Shown here piece after piece: positions 24,037-31,569 of a stretch of 42,801 nt of DNA (positions within the stretch are counted from its first letter, which is position 1; each line of letters begins with the position of its first letter). This DNA is from JACQID01 sp035289125 (GTDB lineage: Archaea; Aenigmatarchaeota; Aenigmatarchaeia; GW2011-AR5), in NCBI GenBank assembly GCA_035289125.1, contig DATDXW010000039.1, positions 1 through 42,801 on the forward strand. The letters are read 5' to 3'. The notes beneath the pieces are model-generated. The model had not been told where the DNA came from. It made no database searches and saw only the letters and a program-made list of their open reading frames with translations. Made by a program: the position numbers and the translations under genes.

Positions 24037-24780
24037 TCACTTCACAAAACTTATTGTCGCCCATATCAATACCATTCCTGCGAGCATGGAAGTGAGCTGC
24101 ACCACCGAAACGCGGGCACCGCGCTGTGCGACAAGCTGTGGCAGAAGGTCCGCGCTTGCTATATAGATAAAATGCCCTGCCGTATAAGCTAGAAGATAAG
24201 GCAGCGCGGTCTCAAGATGAGTAAGGAAGAAGAACCCGACTATGCCTCCTGCCACGGCGGCAAGCGCGGAAAGAAAGTTGAACATTATGGCTTTCGTCCT
24301 CGTGAACCCTCCATAAATGAACAGGAAAAAGTCGCCTATCTCCTGCGGTATCTCGTGAAATATTATCGCCATAGTCGTGGTTATGCCCAGCGCTGGAGAA
24401 GAAAGAAAGCTCGCTGCTATCACGATGCCGTCAATGAAATTATGGAACCCGTCCCCTATCAGGTTCAGGTACGTGAAGGCGTGCCTGTCCTTGGCGGCAT
24501 GGTGGTGATGCCAGTGGATGAATTTTTCCAGCATGAAAAAGCTCACGATACCAAAAAGCGTGAGGAGCATGACGTTAGGCGCCCCGTAATCAAGCGCCTC
24601 AGGTATCAGGTCCAGGAACGCCGCAGCCAGAAGCGTGCCCGTAGCGAAGCTCACCATCGCCGGCAGCATCCTGCCAACCAGCTTCTTGCTTGCCGAGAGG
24701 GTCATCACTCCAATAAGCGATACGAGGCTTACTGCCAATACTGCCGCAAGTATTTCAACGAGAACCATATCAATGACCAT
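24037..24780 (-). CDS. ZIP-family metal transporter
   Basis: A 247-residue inner-membrane transporter for zinc or another divalent metal. The two metal-binding helices carry GDGFHNFIDGIVIA and MAIIFHEIPQEIGDFF, the ZIP signatures. The His-rich loop HWHHHHAAKD precedes them. ATG at 24780 is used; an ATG 12 bases inside is possible. The start overlaps a 57-residue membrane protein gene by 11 bases. Across a 67-bp gap is a NikR-like regulator transcribed the other way, so metal-responsive control is likely. Confidence 0.92.
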   Translation of the reverse strand: MVIDMVLVEILAAVLAVSLVSLIGVMTLSASKKLVGRMLPAMVSFATGTLLAAAFLDLIPEALDYGAPNVMLLTLFGIVSFFMLEKFIHWHHHHAAKDRHAFTYLNLIGDGFHNFIDGIVIAASFLSSPALGITTTMAIIFHEIPQEIGDFFLFIYGGFTRTKAIMFNFLSALAAVAGGIVGFFFLTHLETALPYLLAYTAGHFIYIASADLLPQLVAQRGARVSVVQLTSMLAGMVLIWATISFVK

Positions 24781-24943
24781 GCGAGGCGACGTCCAGCAAC
24801 TGTTCCGCCACGATTACAACGCCCATTATCAAAAGAAACATCGGCTCAAGCATCTGACCGGAAATGCCGCGCAATATGAGAATCACGCCTATGGCTATGG
24901 TTATCATGTTCACGACAAGGTCGAACATTCCCACGCCTTTCAT
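24770..24943 (-). CDS. Two-span small membrane protein upstream of the ZIP gene
   Basis: A 57-residue protein starting MKGVGMFDLVVNMITIAIGV and ending LLDVASHGH. It has two hydrophobic segments (ITIAIGVILIL and FLLIMGVVIVA). It is the first gene of the ZIP transcription unit; its stop overlaps the ZIP start (TCATTGATATGG region), implying translational coupling. The terminal HGH could bind metal. Function unknown; an accessory subunit of the transporter is plausible. Confidence 0.65.
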   Translation of the reverse strand: MKGVGMFDLVVNMITIAIGVILILRGISGQMLEPMFLLIMGVVIVAEQLLDVASHGH

Positions 24944-24959
24944 GACAGTATATCATCGG

Positions 24960-25020
24960 GTTAATAATAAATACTTTCATTGTTAATAATATTTCCATGA
25001 AATACGAAAGGTGTTATTAA
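24960..25020. promoter_or_regulatory. Candidate operator between the ZIP operon and the NikR-like gene
   Basis: GTTAATAATA is directly repeated at 24960-24969 and 24982-24991 (22-bp spacing), and GTTATTAAC at 25013-25021 is its inverted form. The sites occupy the divergent promoter gap, where a metal-responsive ribbon-helix-helix regulator would be expected to bind. Confidence 0.5.
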
Positions 25021-25403
25021 CGGCAAAAATCGTGTCCGTGTCTTTAAGCGAAGCGCTACTGGACAAGCTGGACGCCGCTTCTGCGGAACTCGGCTTTTCG
25101 GGCCGCTCCGAAGCCGTGCGTGCAGGCGTGAACGCGCTACTGGACGAAGCCAAGAGCAGCGAGCTACGCGGCGAAACAGAGTGCATAATGCTCGTCATGC
25201 ACTCGCCGAAAGGGGAGGATGCCGTGACCAGGACGAAGCACGATTATGAGGGCATAATAAGAACGCAATTGCATTCCAACTTAAGCAACGGCAAGTGTAT
25301 GGAGATATTCGTCCTAAACGGCCCGGCAGAAAAAATAAAGGAATTCTACCACAAGGTCCGCGCCACGAAGAAAGTGGAAAGCGTCAGGCTCGTCGTGGCG
25401 TGA
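25011..25403 (+). CDS. NikR-like metal-responsive transcriptional regulator
   Basis: A 130-residue protein with an N-terminal ribbon-helix-helix (VSVSLSEALLDKLDAASA, then GRSEAVRAGVNALLDEA) and a C-terminal ACT-like metal-binding domain (RTQLHSNLSNGKCMEIFVLN, then KVESVRLVVA), the NikR architecture. The conserved His and Cys in QLHSN and GKCME are the expected ligands. The frame opens with GTG at 25011; a GTG at ATCGTGTCC further in is an alternative. Divergent from the ZIP operon, it probably represses metal uptake. The metal may be Zn or Ni. Confidence 0.85.
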   Translation: MLLTAKIVSVSLSEALLDKLDAASAELGFSGRSEAVRAGVNALLDEAKSSELRGETECIMLVMHSPKGEDAVTRTKHDYEGIIRTQLHSNLSNGKCMEIFVLNGPAEKIKEFYHKVRATKKVESVRLVVA

Positions 25404-25409
25404 TGGGTG

Positions 25410-25491
25410 TTTCTTTTTCCAAGGTTTTTCTTTTGCAAATGGGCTTTCATTTATAAGATGTTTTCTTTTTCCAAGGTTTTTCTTTTGCAAA
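25410..25491. repeat. 30-bp direct repeat of pyrimidine-rich sequence with a terminal hairpin
   Basis: A 30-base word beginning TTTCTTTTTCCAAGG occurs at 25410-25439 and 25462-25491. The second copy continues into the hairpin TTTTTCTTTT-GCA-AAAAGAAAAA, close to the 3' end of the tRNA-Lys-like gene. A closely similar hairpin is found in the tRNA-Pro intron. The T-rich strand could act as terminator for the tRNA or for the NikR-like gene. The rest of 25404-25795 has no protein gene. Confidence 0.6.
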
Positions 25492-25505
25492 AAGAAAAAG
25501 CTTAA

Positions 25506-25624
25506 CGGACCCGACGGGATTCGAACCCGCGACTTCTTTGGACCAAACGTTGGTCCGAAGCTTCGCTTTTTTCGCTTTACATGGCGAAAAATCAAGCGCT
25601 CTATCCAAGCTGAGCTACGGGCCC
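25506..25624 (-). tRNA. tRNA-Lys (UUU)-like gene with a 40-45-nt structured insertion
   Basis: The acceptor GGGCCCG pairs with CGGGTCC plus G; the D arm is GCTC-AGCTTGGATA-GAGC and the T arm GCGGG-TTCGAAT-CCCGT. The 5' half of the anticodon arm is CTTGA-TTTTT, pointing to UUU. The expected TCAAG partner is missing; the 3' side reads CCAAAG. Between are the hairpins TTTTTCGC-CATGTAAA-GCGAAAAA and GGACCAA-CGT-TTGGTCC. Splice sites could not be placed, so isotype is tentative and the gene may be degenerate. Confidence 0.6.
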
Positions 25625-25795
25625 GATTAATTATAGTCCGCAAGGCTTAAAGCAGTTTATAAAGGTTGCTGCGTTCCATTTTATACGCAGTATGTGATAA
25701 GACGCGGGCGAAAAATGGAAAAGAAACCGCCACGAATGCGATTGAGAATATGCCATAAATACGGGCATATGTTTAACTAACAGAAGTGAATTAGA

Positions 25796-26269
25796 ATGCG
25801 CACGGGGCAAATGATAACACAGATGGAAGGAGATGAGACTTCATTACCGCGAAGGATAACTGTGTATACATCGGATATGAGGCAGGTAGGTTTACAATAT
25901 GACCGCCCATGGGAAACAGTCGTCATTAATTCTGCAGAGAATCGAGGATGCCCAGAATTTGGTGACTATATCTTACACGCGGAAGGACTAGAAGGACGTG
26001 CATTGCATCATTATCATGTTGTTGTCGAAATGCGAAAGCATGGTTATATGCCAATTTCCCATCAAGACGACTTTGAAGAAAGAAGGAAAGATGAAGAATG
26101 CGAAGCGCTATGTGCAGATCTAAATGCGTTAAGTATTGTATTTGCAAAACTAAACGGCATAAAAATTTGGAATGAACGATTGGCCGAAATTCCAAACTTG
26201 GCGTTTACATCCGAAGAACTTGAAAAAATAAGATTTCTGAAATATTTACGAGATTGCGGAATGATTTAA
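25796..26269 (+). CDS. Hypothetical protein
   Basis: A 157-residue acidic protein that I do not recognise. The N-terminal half looks beta-rich (PRRITVYTSDMRQVGLQY, WETVVINSAEN), and the C-terminal half is helical and charged. HHYHVVVEMRKHG contains a His cluster. It is AT-rich compared with its neighbours and stands alone after the tRNA-Lys-like gene. No function is proposed. Confidence 0.5.
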   Translation: MRTGQMITQMEGDETSLPRRITVYTSDMRQVGLQYDRPWETVVINSAENRGCPEFGDYILHAEGLEGRALHHYHVVVEMRKHGYMPISHQDDFEERRKDEECEALCADLNALSIVFAKLNGIKIWNERLAEIPNLAFTSEELEKIRFLKYLRDCGMI

Positions 26270-26347
26270 CCGAGTAATTTTCTGTCGTCTATCGAATATT
26301 TTCTGAAACCAGATAATTTTTGTGAGCGCCTGAATTAGACTTAACAA

Positions 26348-27709
26348 TTATTTCATTGCTTTCTCTACTGCTTTCCGCGCCGCCTCGGGCTTCGCCCTGC
26401 CCTTCGTCTTTTTCATGAGCTGCCCGATGAGGAAGTTTAACGATTCTTTCTTTCCGGCACGATAGTCTTCCGCCGCTTTCGCGTTTTCTTTCACCACGTC
26501 CTTTGCCAGCGCGTCCAACTTTTTGTCATCGCCTATGGCGGCAAGACCTTTCGCCAGCGTTTCCGGCTCCTGCGGCTTCTCCACCATCTTTCTGAATATT
26601 CCTTCGCCCGCCTGTTCCGTAATCTTGCCTGAGCTAACCATCGTTAATAGCTTGATTATCTGCTCATCCGTTATTCCCGTGTCCTTCATTCTCACGCCGT
26701 TATAATTCAGCGTCTTCTTTATGTCGCCTGCGAACCACTTCGCCGCGAAAGGCGCGTCTATCTTCTTTGAAACGCCTTCAAACATCTGCGCCAAGTCAAT
26801 CTCCGACACGATGGCTTCCGCCAGCACGCCGCTTACGCCCATCTTCGCGTATCGCTTTATCTTGTCCCGAGCCATCTCAGGTAGCGTCTTCTTTATCGCT
26901 TCTATAGATGCCTTTGCCAGCGTAACGCGCGGCAAATCCGGCTCAAATATATAGCCGTAATCGTCTTCCTCTTCTTTCGAACGTTGCGAGCGCGTGATGC
27001 CTGTGAGCGCGTCCCATCCACGCGTTTCTCTGGCTATCGCCACGTTGCGCTTTATCAAGTTGTTCTGCCTTATGCCCTCGTACGTCAGCGCCCGCTCCAA
27101 TTCCTTGAAGCCCGTGATGTTCTTTATCTCCACCCGCACGTCGCTTATGGAAATGTTCCCGTCCACTCTCATTGAGCCTTCGACAGACGGGTCCATGACA
27201 CCCAGATATTCAAGTATGCTCGCCAGCTGCTGAAGGAACAGCCGCGCCTCTTTCGGCGTCGCAAAATCCGGCTCAGTAACTATCTCGCACAGCGGCACGC
27301 CCGAGCGGTTGTAGTCCACTAAGACGTAGTTTTTTTCGTGTACGATTCGCGCCGGGTCTTCCTCCATCTGCACGCGCCGTATGCGTATTTTCTTGCCGGC
27401 TACGTCTAACGCCCCGCCCTGCGCTATCGGCATTTCGTATTGTGTTATCTGGAAGTTCTTGCCCATGTCCGGATAGAAATAATTCTTGCGCGAGAAGAGC
27501 ATCTCTTTTGGAAACGCACAGTCGAGCGCCAGTCCTATCTTCGCCGCCGCCTCAACGGCTTTTTCGTTCAGCACAGGCTTGCTGCCGGGAAAGCCGAGGC
27601 AGTATTCGCACGTTTGCGTGTTGGGCTCCTCGCTGTGCCGATTCGGGCACGCGCAGAACAGCTTCGTCTTTGTGAGCAGCTGAACGTGAACTTCCAGTCC
27701 GATTTTCAT
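26348..27709 (-). CDS. gatB: Aspartyl/glutamyl-tRNA amidotransferase subunit B
   Basis: The kinase/tRNA-binding subunit of GatCAB, which phosphorylates misacylated Asp- or Glu-tRNA and amidates it. The start is at 27709 because MKIGLEVHVQLLTKTKLFC is the conserved N-terminus; the open frame further upstream is not homologous. CPNRHSEEPNTQTCEYCLG supplies the zinc cysteines, NYFYPDMGKNFQITQYE the kinase site, and the C-terminal helical YqeY-like tail is complete. 453 residues. Lies five bases after the GNAT gene in the gatC-gatA-GNAT-gatB operon. Confidence 0.95.
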   Translation of the reverse strand: MKIGLEVHVQLLTKTKLFCACPNRHSEEPNTQTCEYCLGFPGSKPVLNEKAVEAAAKIGLALDCAFPKEMLFSRKNYFYPDMGKNFQITQYEMPIAQGGALDVAGKKIRIRRVQMEEDPARIVHEKNYVLVDYNRSGVPLCEIVTEPDFATPKEARLFLQQLASILEYLGVMDPSVEGSMRVDGNISISDVRVEIKNITGFKELERALTYEGIRQNNLIKRNVAIARETRGWDALTGITRSQRSKEEEDDYGYIFEPDLPRVTLAKASIEAIKKTLPEMARDKIKRYAKMGVSGVLAEAIVSEIDLAQMFEGVSKKIDAPFAAKWFAGDIKKTLNYNGVRMKDTGITDEQIIKLLTMVSSGKITEQAGEGIFRKMVEKPQEPETLAKGLAAIGDDKKLDALAKDVVKENAKAAEDYRAGKKESLNFLIGQLMKKTKGRAKPEAARKAVEKAMK

Positions 27710-27714
27710 GATTA

Positions 27715-28269
27715 TCACTTCAATTTTTTGTAAACGAGCATAAGATCCACCCACTTTCCGTAGTAATCTAAAGCTTTCGGTATTTTTCCCACTTTCTTGA
27801 ATCCCATTTTTCTGTGAAATATCATAGATGCCCTGTTGTTGGCGAAATAAGAGGAATATATCATATCCACGTAAATGTCTTTGCATATTTTTTCGACAGT
27901 TCCCAGCATCTTCTTCGCAATTCCAAATCTCCTGTAATCATGAGAAACGGAAAGTCCGAGCTCTCCTATTCTATATGTAGCTCCCCGGCCGATGCGTATT
28001 CCCAATCCGCCTATAATCATTCCACTGGACTCGGCACAAACATAAATGAGTCTTTTCTCATTCGAATTGCCAATAGCTTCTTTGACCCACTTCTTTTCTT
28101 CGCCAAGTGTGTACTTCTTATTATCAAGTATCTTCGCTCTTTCTGCTACCAGAGAGTTTATTAGTTTAAGGAGCCCCTTTGCGTCACTCCTCTTAACGAA
28201 ACGTATTACTACTTCCTCGCCGTTCTTCAGCACGAATTTGTCAATCACTTTCCCTTCCGTGAATATCAT
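27715..28269 (-). CDS. GNAT-family N-acetyltransferase
   Basis: A 184-residue acetyltransferase using acetyl-CoA. The acetyl-CoA loop is in LGLSVSHDYRRFGIAKKML (a variant of the RxxGxG/A motif), and the C-terminal part YFANNRASMIFHRKMGFKKVG is typical of the family. It overlaps gatA by four bases and precedes gatB by five, so it is co-translated with the amidotransferase subunits. Substrate unknown (protein N-terminus, amino acid or aminoacyl-tRNA by context). Confidence 0.85.
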   Translation of the reverse strand: MIFTEGKVIDKFVLKNGEEVVIRFVKRSDAKGLLKLINSLVAERAKILDNKKYTLGEEKKWVKEAIGNSNEKRLIYVCAESSGMIIGGLGIRIGRGATYRIGELGLSVSHDYRRFGIAKKMLGTVEKICKDIYVDMIYSSYFANNRASMIFHRKMGFKKVGKIPKALDYYGKWVDLMLVYKKLK

Positions 28270-29612
28270 TCTTTCCCCTCGTAAGCGAAAGCGAGCGAAA
28301 TTATTTTTTCCTCCTGTAGATGGTCGCCGATTAGATGGATGCCCGTCATTCGCGCGCAGGGCACGCTCACCGCCGGCATTCCCGCGAGATTGTGGGGCAC
28401 CGTAAGCGCATCCATCTGGTAAGTCTGCATCGGCGTAAGCTTCTCTATTTCCGAAAACTTCGGCGGGAGCGCAGGCATCGTCGGCGCGGCTATCGCGTCG
28501 AACTTTGAGAAAATCCGTTTAAAATCTTTGATTACGAGCGTCCGCATTTTCATTGCTTTGAGATAATAAGCGTTCCTGTATCCGGCCATTCTTGCATACG
28601 TTCCGAGTATTATCCTACGCTTAGCTTCCGCGCCAAACCCGGCAGTGCGGACGGACGTAAAGTATTGGTTGAAGTCGCCCTTCATTGCCTGTTCCATGCC
28701 GTACCTCATGCCGCAGTAGCGGGCAAGGTTCGTGGACGCTTCAACCGTCGCGATTATGTAATATGCGTAAAGTGCGCTCTGCGTCGTGGGTAGCGAAACT
28801 TCCTCGTACGTAACGCCGTCTGACTCAAGTCGCTTTATCGCTACCCAGGCATTTTTTTCCACGTTTTTCTCCACGTTGATAAAATATTCTTTCGGCACCG
28901 CCATCTTCATCCCTTTGACGCTGCGCGTTTTCGTGTAATCTTTTTTCTTCGCGTCCAGCGACGTTGAGTCTTTTTCGTCTCTCCCTGCTATCAATGAAAG
29001 CGCAAAAGCCGCATCCCACACGCTCTTCCCCATCGTTCCTATCTTGTCCAGCGAGTTAGCGTAGTCAATGAGACCGTAACGAGAAACCAATCCATACGTC
29101 GGCGTGATGCCAACGACACCGCAGAACGCCGAGGGACATGAAATCGAACCACCCGTGCTTTCAGCGAGCGCGACGTGCGGCACGCTCAAAGCCGCCGTGA
29201 GCCCGGCTGCCCCGCCCGAAGAGCCGCCGCACGTTCTCTCTGTATCCAGCGGGTTCTTCGGTATGCCCCAACCGGAATTCACGGAAAACGTGCCGAAACC
29301 GAACTCGTCTTGATTCGTCTTGCCTATGATGCTGCCTGCGTCACGCATCTTCGTAACGGCAGTGGCGTCAAACGTCGGTTTGTATCCTGCAAGTATGCGC
29401 GACCCTGCGGTGCTCTGCATTCCTTTCACGCAGATATTATCCTTGACGGAAATGGGCATCCCTTTCCCCTTCATCCCTTCCTCGTGCTGGAAGAATTCAT
29501 GCTTGCGCAGCGCTTTCAGTTCGCGGTTGAACGCTTCGTTGAAATCCTGCTGGTCAACGCTACCGGCTTTCAGCGACGCGAGAAACTCTTTTACGGAAAT
29601 ATTATACTTCAT
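28266..29612 (-). CDS. gatA: Aspartyl/glutamyl-tRNA amidotransferase subunit A
   Basis: The glutaminase subunit releasing ammonia for tRNA-dependent Asn or Gln formation. The amidase signature triad is visible: Lys in ISVKDNICVKG, and the two Ser in AESTGGSISCPSAFCG, with GGSSGGAAGL upstream. 448 residues is somewhat short for the family, but the core is complete. Starts with a four-base overlap on gatC (ATGA) and ends with one on the GNAT gene. Confidence 0.95.
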   Translation of the reverse strand: MKYNISVKEFLASLKAGSVDQQDFNEAFNRELKALRKHEFFQHEEGMKGKGMPISVKDNICVKGMQSTAGSRILAGYKPTFDATAVTKMRDAGSIIGKTNQDEFGFGTFSVNSGWGIPKNPLDTERTCGGSSGGAAGLTAALSVPHVALAESTGGSISCPSAFCGVVGITPTYGLVSRYGLIDYANSLDKIGTMGKSVWDAAFALSLIAGRDEKDSTSLDAKKKDYTKTRSVKGMKMAVPKEYFINVEKNVEKNAWVAIKRLESDGVTYEEVSLPTTQSALYAYYIIATVEASTNLARYCGMRYGMEQAMKGDFNQYFTSVRTAGFGAEAKRRIILGTYARMAGYRNAYYLKAMKMRTLVIKDFKRIFSKFDAIAAPTMPALPPKFSEIEKLTPMQTYQMDALTVPHNLAGMPAVSVPCARMTGIHLIGDHLQEEKIISLAFAYEGKE

Positions 29613-29881
29613 TTGTCAATCACTTTCGGGCCCTTGAAAAATCCTTTCTCCTTGTGTCTCGTGTTTGAAAGCGCTTCCTCGCGTGTTAAGCATTTTCCGG
29701 CGGTGTCGTCGCGCATGACGTTCTCTATGTCAACCGGCCGGAAGCTCGGCTCTTCGCCTTCGGCGACGCTCAGCGCATCAAACGCTTTTATCACGTCACC
29801 GAGCTCCCGCGAGAATCTTTCCACTTCTGCGTCCGTTAACTCAAGTCGTGCCAGCTTCGCGATTTTGCGCACTTCATCCAT
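29609..29881 (-). CDS. gatC: Aspartyl/glutamyl-tRNA amidotransferase subunit C
   Basis: The 90-residue stabilising subunit of GatCAB. VRKIAKLARLELTDAEVERF is the conserved N-terminal helix and the C-terminal RPVDIENVMRDDTAGKCLTR, then NTRH is the belt that wraps GatA. First gene of the operon; an AT-rich stretch just upstream of 29881 holds the promoter. With AspRS in this window, the likely product is Asn-tRNA. Confidence 0.9.
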   Translation of the reverse strand: MDEVRKIAKLARLELTDAEVERFSRELGDVIKAFDALSVAEGEEPSFRPVDIENVMRDDTAGKCLTREEALSNTRHKEKGFFKGPKVIDK

Positions 29882-29911
29882 TCAGATAGTTACAAAGCAT
29901 ATTTATTAAAT

Positions 29912-30211
29912 TCATCGCCTGAGGAGCTTTTCCGTTCTTTCCAGCAGTTTCTTTCCTTCTTTCAGCTGCTCCAGCCCCTTCTCCGTGGAGCGGTAATAAT
30001 TCTTGCCGTCTTTTTCAACATAACCGCCCGCCTCAAGCAGAAACAGAACTTTATACGACGTCACTTCGCCCGGCAGGAACGCGAATCTTTTTTGCACCAG
30101 CGCCCTCAACTCGCTCCGCTTGCGGGCTTTCTCTTTGAGAAGCGCCACAAGAAAAATCCAGAGGTTCTCCTTAAGGAGCTTTTCCTCCAGCCGCTGGAGA
30201 GGCGTACGCAT
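29912..30211 (-). CDS. PadR-like winged-helix transcriptional regulator
   Basis: A 99-residue DNA-binding protein. Residues 15-75 form a winged helix (LKENLWIFLVALLKEKAR, LLEAGGYVEKDGKNYYRS), followed by a helix (EKGLEQLKEGKKLLERTE) of the kind PadR proteins use to dimerise. Its start codon abuts a palindrome that is nearly identical to one in the leader of the divergent inositol-phosphate synthase gene, implying self-regulation and control of that gene. The effector is unknown. Confidence 0.75.
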   Translation of the reverse strand: MRTPLQRLEEKLLKENLWIFLVALLKEKARKRSELRALVQKRFAFLPGEVTSYKVLFLLEAGGYVEKDGKNYYRSTEKGLEQLKEGKKLLERTEKLLRR

Positions 30212-30274
30212 AAGTTTTTACAGTCTGTGAAACTTAAATAGTATCGCATACAAGAAATTTTACAGTCTGTAAAA
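30212..30274. promoter_or_regulatory. Two matching palindromic operators in a divergent promoter
   Basis: TTTTACAGTCTGTAAAA at 30258-30274 is a palindrome about its central base. A second site at 30212-30235 has the core TTACAGTCTGTG within AAGTTT...AAACTT. Centres are about 41 bp apart (four helical turns). The plus-strand TATA box CTTAAATA (about 30233-30240) lies between them, so binding would block transcription both ways. Confidence 0.75.
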
Positions 30275-30282
30275 GTGATATC

Positions 30283-31356
30283 ATGGATAAGATAAGGGTT
30301 GCAATCATAGGCGTGGGCAATTGCGCCTCGTCGCTCGTTCAGGGAATCCATTACTATAAGGACGCGAAAAACTCCGTCCCGGGAATAATGCACACCGACA
30401 TCGGCGGCTACCACATCGGCGACATAGTGGTAGTCGCGGCGTTTGACATAAACAAGACCAAAGTCGGCAAGGATTTGAGCGAGGCTATTTTCGCCGCGCC
30501 GAACAACACCGTGAAGTTCTCGGACGTTCCGCATACGGGCGTTACGGTGGAACGCGGCATGACGCACGACGGCCTCGGAAAATATCTATCGCAGATAATA
30601 GAAAAGGCCCCGGGGCCCACGGCGAACATAATAGGCATCCTGAAAGAAAGGAAGGTGGACATCGTCATCAATTATCTTCCCGTAGGCAGCGAGGAAGCGA
30701 CGAAGTGGTACGTAGAGCAGACACTGGCAGCCGGATGCGGCTTTGTCAACTGCATTCCCGTGTTTATCGCCCGCGAAGAGTACTGGCAAAAGCGGTTCGA
30801 GCAGGCGGGCGTCCCGATAGTCGGCGATGACATAAAATCGCAGGTGGGCGCCACGATTGTCCACCGCGTCCTCGCCAATCTTTTCAGGAACCGCGGCGTA
30901 CGCTTGGACAGGACAATGCAATTAAATGTGGGGGGAAACATGGATTTTCTCAACATGCTTGAGCGCGAGAGGCTTGAGTCGAAGAAAATATCCAAGACAA
31001 ATGCCGTGATTTCGCAACTGGATTATGAGATACCGAAGAAAAACGTCCACATCGGTCCTTCTGATTACGTGGAATGGTTGGACGACAGGAAGTGGGCTTT
31101 CATTCGTCTGGAAGGCACGTCTTTCGGCGACGTTCCGCTCAATATAGAATTAAAGCTGGAAGTCGTGGACTCGCCGAATTCGGCGGGCGTTGCCGTGGAC
31201 GCGATACGCTGCTGCAAGCTTGCCATGGACAGGAATATAAGCGGCACGCTGACGTCACCGTCGTCATACCTGATGAAGTCCCCGCCAAAGCAGTTCACGG
31301 ACGAAGTCGCGCGCCAGAATACGGAAGAATTCATCACCGGGAAGCGGGAGCGGTAA
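30283..31356 (+). CDS. ino1: myo-Inositol-1-phosphate synthase
   Basis: Converts glucose 6-phosphate to L-myo-inositol-1-phosphate using NAD, the entry to inositol phospholipids and inositol-type compatible solutes. The 357 residues match the short archaeal/actinobacterial form: RVAIIGVGNCASSLVQGI NAD loop, NYLPVGSEEATKWY, FVNCIPVFIAREEYW, VGDDIKSQVGATIVHR with the catalytic Lys, and LNVGGNMDFLNM. Expression is probably controlled by the divergent PadR-like protein through the operators at 30212-30274. Confidence 0.95.
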   Translation: MDKIRVAIIGVGNCASSLVQGIHYYKDAKNSVPGIMHTDIGGYHIGDIVVVAAFDINKTKVGKDLSEAIFAAPNNTVKFSDVPHTGVTVERGMTHDGLGKYLSQIIEKAPGPTANIIGILKERKVDIVINYLPVGSEEATKWYVEQTLAAGCGFVNCIPVFIAREEYWQKRFEQAGVPIVGDDIKSQVGATIVHRVLANLFRNRGVRLDRTMQLNVGGNMDFLNMLERERLESKKISKTNAVISQLDYEIPKKNVHIGPSDYVEWLDDRKWAFIRLEGTSFGDVPLNIELKLEVVDSPNSAGVAVDAIRCCKLAMDRNISGTLTSPSSYLMKSPPKQFTDEVARQNTEEFITGKRER

Positions 31357-31481
31357 TTGTTATCCCAATCATCCCATAGCAGTGTAATAATCAAAAACGG
31401 CAGGTTATTCTACCTTCCCTAAATTCTTCGGGTGTAAAGACGTATCCCATAACCAAATAAGAAAGAGAATCGTTAAAACCA

Positions 31482-31539
31482 CAAAAAAGCCAGCAGGCGG
31501 GAGAAGAGAGCGTACTTGATGTTCGTTTCCTTCTCCCGC
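31482..31539 (-). terminator. Hairpin and T-run downstream of ftsZ
   Basis: On the minus strand GCGGGAGAAG (31539-31530) pairs with CTTCTCCCGC (31506-31497), and CTTTTTTG follows 8 bases later, the layout of a factor-independent terminator. It lies about 30 bases past the ftsZ stop. The gap 31357-31569 otherwise shows no gene. Confidence 0.55.
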
Positions 31540-31569
31540 TGCCGCTATGGGGTGTGGTACCTATAAGGT

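Noticed and set aside
31482..31539. Small regulatory RNA downstream of ftsZ
   Set aside because: A single GC-rich hairpin followed by a T-run next to the ftsZ stop is more simply a terminator.
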